A DNA stretch of 19,228 nucleotides from JACQNR01 sp049515175 (GTDB lineage: Bacteria > Acidobacteriota > Terriglobia > UBA7540). Shown here piece by piece: positions 13,690-19,228 of the stretch; the stretch's first letter is position 1; each line of letters opens with the position of its first letter. Below the pieces are notes generated by a model. The model ran no database searches. It worked only from the letters and a program-made list of their open reading frames with translations, and was not told the origin of the DNA. The stretch lies in NCBI GenBank assembly GCA_049515175.1, contig JBEKUI010000083.1:1-19228 (forward strand). Direction: 5' to 3'. Made by a program: the position numbers and the translations under genes.

Positions 13690-15249
13690 ATGCTGAACCG
13701 ATCTCGCAAGCTCGTTCCACACCTGCTGGCATTCGTTCTCCTCAACTCCGGCTTGGGCTGGACCGCTGACGTCCGGCCGACGGCCCGGAGTCGGCGCCCG
13801 CTCGCTCAGCGCATCGAAGCGATCCTGCAGGCTGGCGACGCCCGCCGTGGCCATTGGGGGATTGAAGTTGTCCGGCTCAAAGACGGCAAGGTGCTCTACG
13901 CGCGTAACTCGGAGCAACTTTTCCTTCCTGCCTCCAACATGAAATTGTTTACGACCGCCGTGGCGCTGGAAAAACTGGGCCCTGGCTTCCGTTTCCGCAC
14001 CACGGTGGAATCTGATGCCGCGCCCGACGCCGCGGGGCGCGTCGGCGATCTGCTTCTGGTGGGCCGCGGTGACCCAACCCTGGGCCATCGCGTGATTCCC
14101 GGTCAGGCGCAACCCGCGGATCCCGAGCCCGCGGAGGCCATCTTCCAGGAACTCGCCAGGCAGGTGGCAGCGCGCGGCGTGCGCGAAGTGGGTGGAAACC
14201 TGGTGGCGGACGACAGCCATTTCCTCTATGAACCTTACAGCCACGGCTGGGAGGAAGAGGATTTGGTCTTCGGTTACGCCGCGCCGGTGACGGCCCTGGC
14301 ATTCAACGACAACGCTCTGCTGATTCGCTTCGCTCCCGGCGCGAAGGCGGGCGAGCCGGCGCGCGTCACTCTCGAACCGTTCCCGGACTACTACCAGCTC
14401 AACAACCGCTTAGAAACGGCGCCGGCGGGAACCCGCCCGCAGATTTTCGTCGAGCGTGCGCCGGGATCGAATCAGCTCGATGTGTGGGGAGAAATTGCCG
14501 TCGATGCCGAGGCGCAGGAAGATTCGGTTTCGCTGGCGAATCCGCCCCTGCTTGCCGGCGAGCTCTTCCGCCGCGCACTGGAAGCTCGCGGCATCGTGGT
14601 GCGCGGCCGCGTGGAAGTTCGCCACCAGACGCGCATCGATGGGGCCACGGTATCCGATACGCCCGTGCCGGCGCGCGTCGTGCTCGCCGAACACCTCTCC
14701 GAGCCCCTCGCCCGCGATATCGAAATCATCAACAAGTACAGCAACAACCTGCACGTCGAGATGCTACTGCGCACGTTGGGCCGCGAAGTTAAGAACTATG
14801 GCAGCCTCACCGTTGGATTGCAGGCGCTGGATGAGTTTGCCACCGCCGCGGGCATCGAAAAGGACGAGGCGATCTTTACCGACGGTTCGGGGCTCTCCCG
14901 CCACACGCTCATCGCTCCGCACGCGCTCATCAAGCTGCTCAGATATATGGCCGCTTCGCCGCGCTTCGAGGCATTCCTCGCTTCCCTGCCCGTGGCGGGC
15001 GAGGATGGCACACTGGCCGAGCGCTTCCAAGGGACGCGCGCGCGGGGCCGCATCCGCGCCAAAACCGGTACCATGGAAAATGTCAATGCCCTCTCCGGGT
15101 ACATGGAACTTCCCGCGGGCGAGCGGCTTGCCTTCTCCATTATCGGCAATAGTCATCCCATGAAATCTGCCGCGGGGCGGGAGATCATTGACCGGATTAC
15201 GCTGGAGATTTTTCAGCAGTTCAGCCGCCGGCAAGGGAAAGCAAAGTAG
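13690..15249 (+). CDS. dacB: D-alanyl-D-alanine carboxypeptidase/endopeptidase, S13 (DacB/PBP4-like)
   Basis: A 519-aa periplasmic penicillin-binding protein that trims or cleaves peptidoglycan cross-links. The catalytic motifs are complete: SxxK as SNMK (Ser82, Lys85) in FLPASNMKLFTTAVAL, SxN as SNN (351-353) in KYSNNLHVEML, and KTG (458-460) in RAKTGTMENVNALSGY. A long insertion between SxxK and SxN is typical of S13 enzymes. Start choice: ATG 13690 gives a compact signal peptide (MLNRSRKL, then a hydrophobic core, then WTAD). The in-frame ATG at 13651 would add 13 residues encoded by an intergenic-type hairpin repeat, although it has a GAAGG upstream. It follows hemB by 88 bp in the same direction. 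Confidence 0.93.
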   Translation: MLNRSRKLVPHLLAFVLLNSGLGWTADVRPTARSRRPLAQRIEAILQAGDARRGHWGIEVVRLKDGKVLYARNSEQLFLPASNMKLFTTAVALEKLGPGFRFRTTVESDAAPDAAGRVGDLLLVGRGDPTLGHRVIPGQAQPADPEPAEAIFQELARQVAARGVREVGGNLVADDSHFLYEPYSHGWEEEDLVFGYAAPVTALAFNDNALLIRFAPGAKAGEPARVTLEPFPDYYQLNNRLETAPAGTRPQIFVERAPGSNQLDVWGEIAVDAEAQEDSVSLANPPLLAGELFRRALEARGIVVRGRVEVRHQTRIDGATVSDTPVPARVVLAEHLSEPLARDIEIINKYSNNLHVEMLLRTLGREVKNYGSLTVGLQALDEFATAAGIEKDEAIFTDGSGLSRHTLIAPHALIKLLRYMAASPRFEAFLASLPVAGEDGTLAERFQGTRARGRIRAKTGTMENVNALSGYMELPAGERLAFSIIGNSHPMKSAAGREIIDRITLEIFQQFSRRQGKAK

Positions 15250-15275
15250 CGCCGGACTGCAGTGGTCGGGGCACA

Positions 15276-15301
15276 GCCCGTCGGCTGACGGGCGCCCCTA
15301 C
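15276..15301 (+). repeat. GC-rich hairpin repeat, copy 2
   Basis: A perfect 7-bp stem GCCCGTC-GGCT-GACGGGC (15276-15293) is followed by GCCCCTAC. The 17-base segment 15285-15301 is repeated at 15327-15343 with one difference. It lies 26 bp after the dacB stop. It has no T-run, so termination would not be of the classical type. Confidence 0.55.
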
Positions 15302-15320
15302 AAGTTAGAACCAAGAAGAT

Positions 15321-15343
15321 GCCGCCCTGACGGGCGCCGCTAC
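15321..15343 (+). repeat. GC-rich hairpin repeat, copy 3
   Basis: CGCCC-TGAC-GGGCG (15323-15336) is followed by CCGCTAC. It shares CTGACGGGCGCC and CTAC with copy 2 and GCCGCCC and GCTAC with copy 1. It ends 3 bp before the ATG of the next gene, so it must form part of that gene's leader. Confidence 0.55.
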
Positions 15344-15346
15344 GCA

Positions 15347-15910
15347 ATGAAAACCATCACCATTTTCGGAAGTTCGTTGCCCTCCGAGGGCAGCGCCGCG
15401 TACGAAGAGGGGCGGCGGCTGGGACGGCTGCTCGCCGAGCGCGGATTTGCGGTCTGCAACGGCGGCTATCGGGGGCTCATGGAAGCTTCAGCCCGTGGCG
15501 CCCGCGAGGCCGGCGGGCATACCGTGGGCATCACCTGCGCGCTTTGGCCGGCGGCTGCCAACCCGTGGATCGTCGAAGAGGTTCGCGCGGCATCTTTCAT
15601 GGAGCGATTGAGCAACCTCATCGAGCGCGGCGACGCTTACGTGGTGCTTCCCGGCGGTACCGGGACACTCGCCGAACTGGCGCTGGTTTGGGAAATGATG
15701 AATAAGTCGGCGCTGGCGAAGACGGTGGGCGGGCGCAAGCCTCTGCTCGCGATGGCCCCCTACTGGCAGCCGGTGATCGACTGCCTTCGCCAGGAAGGCG
15801 ACCTCAATGCTGCTCACGTCGGGTGGCGCGCTCCGGCGATGGAGATTGTTACCCTCGTCGAGCGCCCAGAGGAAGTGCTGCAGCATTTGGAGTCTCTGCG
15901 GTCACGCTAG
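15347..15910 (+). CDS. LOG-family protein (cytokinin-riboside-monophosphate phosphoribohydrolase type)
   Basis: A 187-aa Rossmann-fold protein of the LOG/'lysine decarboxylase-like' family, which hydrolyses nucleoside 5'-monophosphates to base and ribose phosphate. Motifs are the N-terminal ITIFGSS strand, NGGYRGLMEASARGA (the GGxxGxM nucleotide loop), and the family hallmark LPGGTGTLAEL (PGGxGTxxE, with the catalytic Glu), followed by VWEMMNK. The start at ATG 15347 leaves a normal family length; longer frames run through the hairpin repeats. No Shine-Dalgarno is visible, because the leader is occupied by hairpin copy 3. It is the last chromosomal gene before the insertion element. Confidence 0.88.
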   Translation: MKTITIFGSSLPSEGSAAYEEGRRLGRLLAERGFAVCNGGYRGLMEASARGAREAGGHTVGITCALWPAAANPWIVEEVRAASFMERLSNLIERGDAYVVLPGGTGTLAELALVWEMMNKSALAKTVGGRKPLLAMAPYWQPVIDCLRQEGDLNAAHVGWRAPAMEIVTLVERPEEVLQHLESLRSR

Positions 15911-16022
15911 GACATCTCCCGACACCTGTTCACTCCCTCCGAGCAGTGATACGATGTTGCCCGAAGGCGGAACCCCGAAGAAGTCTCTCGCCACGGGAGG
16001 GGTCTCCCTCGCTGGGTTGGCG
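15911..16022. other. Non-coding flank left of the insertion element
   Basis: Between the LOG gene stop and the IS tip there is no gene. A small stem GGGAG-GGGT-CTCCC is at 15995-16008, without a T-run. The eight bases before the IS (16015-16022, GGTTGGCG) would be one copy of the target duplication if the IS66 family's usual 8-bp duplication was made. The second copy would lie just beyond the window. Confidence 0.4.
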
Positions 16023-16042
16023 GTATCCGTCCGGTGAACCCA
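16023..16042 (+). repeat. Left terminal inverted repeat of the IS66 element
   Basis: Starts GTATCCGTCCGGTGAA, which resembles the GTA-A/T-GCG-type tips of the IS66 family. It matches the reverse complement of the right tip at 17 of 20 positions, with mismatches at positions 5, 13 and 17. Confidence 0.85.
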
Positions 16043-16103
16043 CCTTCCGCGGTTGAAGTCTCCGCCTGATAATGCCCTGACAGTTGATCTGCAAGGCGAC
16101 ATG

Positions 16104-16121
16104 TGCGCGCCAGTGCGCGCA
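16104..16121. repeat. Perfect hairpin beside the tnpA lesion
   Basis: TGCGCGC-CAGT-GCGCGCA, a 7-bp perfect stem with a 4-nt loop. It ends five bases before the in-frame TGA (16126-16128) that closes the tnpA frame on its 5' side. It may mark a deletion joint or control expression; both are inference. Confidence 0.45.
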
Positions 16122-16128
16122 TGGATGA

Positions 16129-16368
16129 TCCAAGGCGGAGGTGCGGTGGCAGCGCAAGCTGAAGGCAGGCCGGGACGCGCGAGGGCTGCGCCGGCCAAGC
16201 GCCGACCGGAACCAGGCGAGCTTTGCCCTGGTGAGTGAGGAAGCGGGAGCGACCGATACCGGGATCGAGCTGGTGCTGGGCGATGGACGGAAGCTGCGCA
16301 TCCGCCACGGCGTAGATGAGGCGACGTTGCGCTCGGTCCTGGCCGCCCTGGAGCCGGCACGATGCTGA
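16129..16368 (+). pseudogene. tnpA: IS66 TnpA, 5'-truncated remnant
   Basis: The frame gives the C-terminal part of a TnpA. RWQRKLKAG is the end of the helix-turn-helix region, then a variable linker, then TGIELVLGDGRKLRIRHGVDEATLRSVLAALE, the well-conserved IS66 TnpA tail. An in-frame TGA at 16126-16128 blocks extension, and the 106 bp back to the IS tip do not encode the missing DNA-binding half (about 40-50 residues) in any frame. The only starts are weak (GTG 16141 has GGCGGAG directly against it). The last 7 bases overlap tnpB (ATGCTGA, 16362-16368), as expected for the operon. It is probably an internal deletion; a naturally short TnpA is the alternative. Confidence 0.7.
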
Positions 16369-16760
16369 GCTTTCCGGCGGCCATCAAGGTGTACTTGTGC
16401 ACCGTCCCGTGCGATATGCGCCGTTCGTTTGACGGGCTGTCGATGATGGCCGAGCATGTCATTGGATGTAATCCCTACGCCGGCCACCTGCTGGTGTTCT
16501 CGAACCGGCGAACGGACCGGGTGAAGATTCTCTATTGGGACCGGGATGGGTGGGCGATCTGGTACAAGCGATTGGAGGTGGGAACGTTTCAGTTTCCGTT
16601 TGCCGAGACCGGGCGGAAGGAGATTGCGGCCTGGGAACTGGCGGTGCTGCTGGAGGGGATCGATTTGAGCAAGGGCCGACGGCGGAAGCGCTACAGCCTG
16701 CCGGGGGCGACGCAGAACGGAGAAAGCGCCAAAGGAGGGACACCGACGCGAGCTTCCTGA
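16362..16760 (+). CDS. tnpB: IS66-family accessory protein TnpB
   Basis: 132 aa. It matches the IS66 TnpB (Orf2, 'IS66 Orf2-like') family: the opening FPAAIKVYLCTVPCDMRRSFDGLSMMAEHVIGCNPYAGHL and the core VFSNRRTDRVKILYWDRDGWAIWYKRLEVGTF, both strongly conserved. It is required with TnpA for transposition in studied IS66 elements, though its biochemical role is unknown. The start overlaps the tnpA stop by 7 bp. The C-terminal 25 residues (after GIDLSKGRRRKRY) are variable. No lesion is seen. Confidence 0.93.
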   Translation: MLSFPAAIKVYLCTVPCDMRRSFDGLSMMAEHVIGCNPYAGHLLVFSNRRTDRVKILYWDRDGWAIWYKRLEVGTFQFPFAETGRKEIAAWELAVLLEGIDLSKGRRRKRYSLPGATQNGESAKGGTPTRAS

Positions 16761-16791
16761 AAATGTTTTGGGCGAAGGTTGCATTTTTTTG

Positions 16792-16820
16792 TTGACAAGT
16801 TCCGATAGCTCTTGTATGAC
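16792..16820 (+). promoter_or_regulatory. Candidate internal IS promoter before the DUF6788-like gene
   Basis: A perfect -35 TTGACA (16792-16797), a 17-bp spacer and TATGAC (16815-16820, 4 of 6 to TATAAT). An AT-rich stretch with seven T precedes the -35. Transcription would begin near 16827-16828, at the ATG of the conserved part of the next protein, so the transcript could be leaderless. The promoter lies after the tnpB stop and would drive the last three genes independently of tnpAB. Confidence 0.5.
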
Positions 16821-16827
16821 ACAGGAC

Positions 16828-17178
16828 ATGAATCTTCCTGAAATCGAGCGACGCATTGAAGCCATCCAGCAGCGACTTACCCAACTGGGGCCGATGCATC
16901 CGGGCAGTTTGGGGAAGCAGTATAACGTCTGCGGCAAGGCCGGCTGCCGCTGCAAAGACCCGAAGAAGCCTCAGAAGCATGGGCCGTACTATCAGTTGAG
17001 TTACACATGGAGGGGCAAGAGCACGACGCGTTTTGTGCGGCCGGAACAGGTGGCCTCGATCGAGCGGAAGGTGGCCAACTACAAGCGCTTCCGGGAACTG
17101 GTAAACGAGTGGGTGGACCTGGAAATCGCGCGGGAGCGGGCGGAACGAGAGAAGGAGAAGCGCGCCGGTGGAGATTGA
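16828..17178 (+). CDS. DUF6788-like protein encoded between tnpB and tnpC
   Basis: 116 aa from ATG 16828 (an in-frame ATG at 16816 would add four residues, but it lies inside the candidate -10). Three parts are visible: an N-terminal helix LPEIERRIEAIQQRLTQL, a compact centre PGSLGKQYNVCGKAGCRCKDPKKPQKHGPYYQLSYTWRGKSTTRFV, and a charged C-terminal helix. The three cysteines in VCGKAGCRC suggest metal binding. From memory this pattern corresponds to the DUF6788 family of unknown function. The 3' end overlaps the tnpC start by 11 bp, so expression is coupled to the transposase, which points to a role in transposition or its control. Confidence 0.8.
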   Translation: MNLPEIERRIEAIQQRLTQLGPMHPGSLGKQYNVCGKAGCRCKDPKKPQKHGPYYQLSYTWRGKSTTRFVRPEQVASIERKVANYKRFRELVNEWVDLEIARERAEREKEKRAGGD

Positions 17179-18715
17179 CCCGAAACAGTTGCCGGAGGAT
17201 CCCTCGGCCTTGCGGCAGATGGTGATGGGGCTGCTGGAGGAAGCCGAGCAGCGGGAGCGGAAGCTGCGACAACTGCAGCACTGGGTGGAGCAGTTGCTGC
17301 GGGCGCGCTACGGGCCGCGGCGCGAGCGAGTGGATGAGCATCAGTTATTTCTCTTTGCGGCCGCGATCCTGGCCCAAGGCGGGAAGACGCCTCCGGCCTC
17401 GGACGAAAGCGAAGCGCCTCCGTCGAAGTCGGCATCCCCGCGTCGGGGGCATGGCCGGGGAGCGCTGCCGAAATCCTTACGGCGACAGCGCGTGGTTTAT
17501 GATCTCGGGGAAGATAAACGGCAGTGTCCGGAGTGCCAGGAAAAGTTGAAGCGGATCGGGGAAGAAGTCAGCGAGCGGCTGGAATACGTGCCTGCCTCGC
17601 TGGTCGTGATCGAAGAAGCGTGTCAGAAATACGCCTGCCCGAAGGGATGCACGGTGGTCACGGCGGAGAAGCCGGAGGCGCCCATTGAGAAAGGGTTGCC
17701 GGGGCCGGGGCTGTTGGCGCACGTGGCGGTGAGCAAGCATGGCGATCACCTTCCCTTGTACCGCCAGGAGGAAATCTTCCATCGCCAAGGCGTGGAGTTA
17801 TCGCGCCAGACGATGTGCGACTGGATGCGCGAATGCGCCGATCTGGTGAGCCCGCTCTACGAGCTGATGAAAGAGCGGGTGTTGGATTCGAAAGCGGTTC
17901 AGACCGACGATACGCCTGTCCCGGTGCTGGACCCGGACTTGCCGCGCACGCGCACGGGCCGAATCTGGACCTATGTTGGGGATGACGAGCATCCGTACAC
18001 GGTTTATGATTACACGCCCAACCGCAGCCGCGACGGGCCGGAGGAGTTCCTGAAGGAGTTCCGGGGGTACCTGCAGGCCGACGCGTACTCCGGGTACGAT
18101 CATTTCTATAAGGAGCCCGACCGCGGCATTGTTGAGGTGGCGTGCTGGGCCCATTCGAGAAGAAAATTTTACGAAGCGCAGTCGTCGGACCTGATACGGT
18201 CCACGATCGTTCTGGCCTACATCCGCTTACTGTACGACGTGGAGCACGAAGCGCGCGAACAAAAACTGAAGGGCGAGGCCCGCCGGGCGCTGCGGCAAGA
18301 GAAATCGAAACCGATCCTGGAGGACCTCCGAGCTTATCTGCAGCGGGAGCAGCCGCAGGTGCTGCCCAAGAGTCCCGAGGGAGAAGCCATCGCCTACACG
18401 TTGTCGAATTGGAAAGCCCTGACCCGCTACTCGGACGACGGCGATCTGGAGATTGACAACAACGGCGCCGAGCGCAGCCTGCGCGGACTCGCGGTGGGCA
18501 GGAAGAACTGGATGTTCCTGGGCAGCGACAACGGCGGTCGCACCGCCGCCGTGCTGAGCAGTCTGATCGCGACCTGCAAAAGGCTTGGCGTTGATCCCTT
18601 TGCCTACCTGCGCGACCTCTTCGCACGCCTCAGCAGCCATCCCCAAAGTCGCCTTGGCGAATTGCTTCCCGACCAATGGAAGGCAGCCCAAGCAGTGAAG
18701 GTTGCGAGAAGGTAA
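17168..18715 (+). CDS. tnpC: IS66-family transposase TnpC, full length
   Basis: 515 aa, normal for the family. In order it has an N-terminal leucine-rich coiled-coil region (residues about 18-45), the RYGPRRERVDEHQLFLF segment, and a zinc-finger-like part with CPEC and CPKGC. The IS66 DDE domain then follows, with TDDTPVPVLD (first Asp), YLQADAYSGYDHFY (second Asp) and VACWAHSRRKFYEA. The family signature LEIDNNGAERSLRGLAVGRKNWMFLGSDNGG contains the catalytic Glu. The GTG start at 17168 is preceded by AAGGAG at 17152-17157 and overlaps the upstream gene's end. No frameshift or stop is seen, so the catalytic protein appears intact even though tnpA is damaged. Confidence 0.95.
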   Translation: MEIDPKQLPEDPSALRQMVMGLLEEAEQRERKLRQLQHWVEQLLRARYGPRRERVDEHQLFLFAAAILAQGGKTPPASDESEAPPSKSASPRRGHGRGALPKSLRRQRVVYDLGEDKRQCPECQEKLKRIGEEVSERLEYVPASLVVIEEACQKYACPKGCTVVTAEKPEAPIEKGLPGPGLLAHVAVSKHGDHLPLYRQEEIFHRQGVELSRQTMCDWMRECADLVSPLYELMKERVLDSKAVQTDDTPVPVLDPDLPRTRTGRIWTYVGDDEHPYTVYDYTPNRSRDGPEEFLKEFRGYLQADAYSGYDHFYKEPDRGIVEVACWAHSRRKFYEAQSSDLIRSTIVLAYIRLLYDVEHEAREQKLKGEARRALRQEKSKPILEDLRAYLQREQPQVLPKSPEGEAIAYTLSNWKALTRYSDDGDLEIDNNGAERSLRGLAVGRKNWMFLGSDNGGRTAAVLSSLIATCKRLGVDPFAYLRDLFARLSSHPQSRLGELLPDQWKAAQAVKVARR

Positions 18716-18729
18716 GGAGGACAGCTTCC

Positions 18730-19140
18730 ATGGTCCGCTCCCAACGACCCCCGGCCAGGACTTGGGTCTATGATCCGGCGCGAGCGTTTCGGCAATCCCA
18801 AAAACCCGTCGAGCGCCGCGCCCAAGAGCTGATCGATTCAACCTTAAAGCCCCGTTATATCCAGCCGCCTCCCAAGAAGGCGGAGTTCAACTACCTGGTG
18901 GATCTTTACGCCAAGTGGCGCGGCCCCTTCTTTTATTTTTGTTCAAGATACTGTTCGCCGGGACCGCGCGCCCTGTCGCCCTTCTTCGAATCATGGTTCG
19001 CCCGACTTCAGTACGCGGGCAATGATCGGTTTAACTTGGCCTATTTCCGCCACACGGGCCAGTGGTGGGAAGTCGCGCAACTCCTCCCTCTGGAAGAATG
19101 CCTCGATGAGATTCGAGCCGGCGGCCTCTTCACCCCGTAA
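18730..19140 (+). CDS. 136-aa protein encoded after tnpC inside the element, unknown
   Basis: It starts at ATG 18730 behind a strong Shine-Dalgarno AAGGAGG (18714-18720) that overlaps the tnpC stop codon, so it is a real, coupled gene. The N-terminal 35 residues are basic. A conserved-looking body follows: RYIQPPPKKAEFNYLVDLYAKWRGPFFYFCSRY, then FARLQYAGNDRFNLAYFRHTGQWWEV, then LEECLDEIRAGGLFTP. The aromatic strand pattern ending in a short helix and a small C-terminal motif loosely recalls DUF3024 proteins, but this is by eye only. No membrane segment. It ends 88 bp before the IS tip, so it travels with the element. An accessory role in transposition or regulation is inferred from position. 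Confidence 0.82.
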   Translation: MVRSQRPPARTWVYDPARAFRQSQKPVERRAQELIDSTLKPRYIQPPPKKAEFNYLVDLYAKWRGPFFYFCSRYCSPGPRALSPFFESWFARLQYAGNDRFNLAYFRHTGQWWEVAQLLPLEECLDEIRAGGLFTP

Positions 19141-19208
19141 GACCTCACCCCGCTACCTTGAGCGCACGGCCGACCACCTCCCCGTATCAATGTGGACACC
19201 ATACCGCC
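19141..19208. other. Non-coding right end of the element
   Basis: No gene fits between the last stop and the right repeat. A second GTAT-starting stretch is present on the minus strand (reading GTATGGTGTCC from 19204), beginning 24 bp inside the tip. It could be a degenerate subterminal transposase site. This is weak. Confidence 0.3.
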
Positions 19209-19228
19209 TGGATTCGCCGGACGCATAC
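19209..19228 (-). repeat. Right terminal inverted repeat of the IS66 element
   Basis: The minus strand from the last base reads GTATGCGTCCGGCGAATCCA and matches the left tip at 17 of 20 positions. The window stops exactly at this tip. Confidence 0.85.

Larger units (their letters stand above)
16023..19228 (+). mobile_element. IS66-family insertion element with two extra genes, both ends visible
   Basis: A 3206-bp unit bounded by terminal inverted repeats at 16023-16042 and 19209-19228 (17 of 20 bases match). Gene order is tnpA remnant, tnpB, DUF6788-like gene, tnpC and a 136-aa gene, all on the plus strand with overlaps or close coupling. TnpB and TnpC are full length without stops. The canonical IS66 layout has only tnpA, tnpB and tnpC. 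The window's last base is the IS tip, so the right flank and target duplication cannot be seen. The tnpA lesion may make this copy non-autonomous. Confidence 0.9.

Noticed and set aside
15250..15346. Intrinsic terminator after dacB
   Set aside because: The stems are real but lack a T-run, and they recur elsewhere as a repeat family, so they were listed as repeats.
16053..16238. Open frame at the left end of the IS as a frameshifted tnpA N-terminus
   Set aside because: Its product does not show the helix-turn-helix pattern of TnpA in any part, so a simple frameshift does not restore the protein.

Overview
The window is a stretch of GC-rich bacterial chromosome. It comes from a diderm (Gram-negative-type) organism, because it encodes the outer-membrane LPS transporter LptD and several periplasmic cell-wall proteins. 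The mix of genes, the GC-rich style and the RDD/zinc-ribbon and IS66 families would fit an Acidobacteriota-like soil bacterium. That assignment is inference; no rRNA or marker tree is available here.

Layout: (1) 3-404, the 3' end of a response-regulator receiver gene. (2) 405-5061, a complete phosphate-uptake operon pstS-pstC-pstA-pstB-phoU. Its leader carries two arrays of 11-bp-spaced heptamers resembling PhoB sites, plus two palindromes. (3) 5062-5456, a gene-poor stretch, then a secreted glycine-rich protein of unknown role (5457-6104). (4) A minus-strand block: an S41 C-terminal-processing-peptidase homologue that has lost both catalytic residues (8614-7412), followed closely by a divergent polysaccharide deacetylase (7399-6206). 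Upstream of them lie a possible 56-aa basic protein (8898-8728) and a zinc-ribbon/RDD membrane protein (10130-8988). (5) A plus-strand block diverging from it: lptD, hemB, a DacB-type D-Ala-D-Ala carboxypeptidase and a LOG-family phosphoribohydrolase. (6) 16023-19228, an IS66-family element whose two terminal inverted repeats are both visible; the right tip is the last base of the window.

How the parts work together: PstS, PstC, PstA and PstB form the high-affinity phosphate ABC importer, and PhoU relays its state to the Pho two-component system, so a PhoB-type leader is expected. The minus-strand pair and DacB act on the peptidoglycan/periplasm, and LptD on the outer membrane, so the middle of the window is largely an envelope region with hemB (tetrapyrrole synthesis) inserted in it.

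The most unusual parts are the IS66-type element, the dead S41 protease and the small repeats. The IS66 element carries two extra genes besides tnpA/B/C: a DUF6788-like protein between tnpB and tnpC, and a 136-aa protein after tnpC. Its tnpA has lost its N-terminal half. The small repeats are three heptamer tracts (8911-8945, 8985-9019, 12589-12616) and three related GC-rich hairpins (13653-13675, 15276-15301, 15321-15343).
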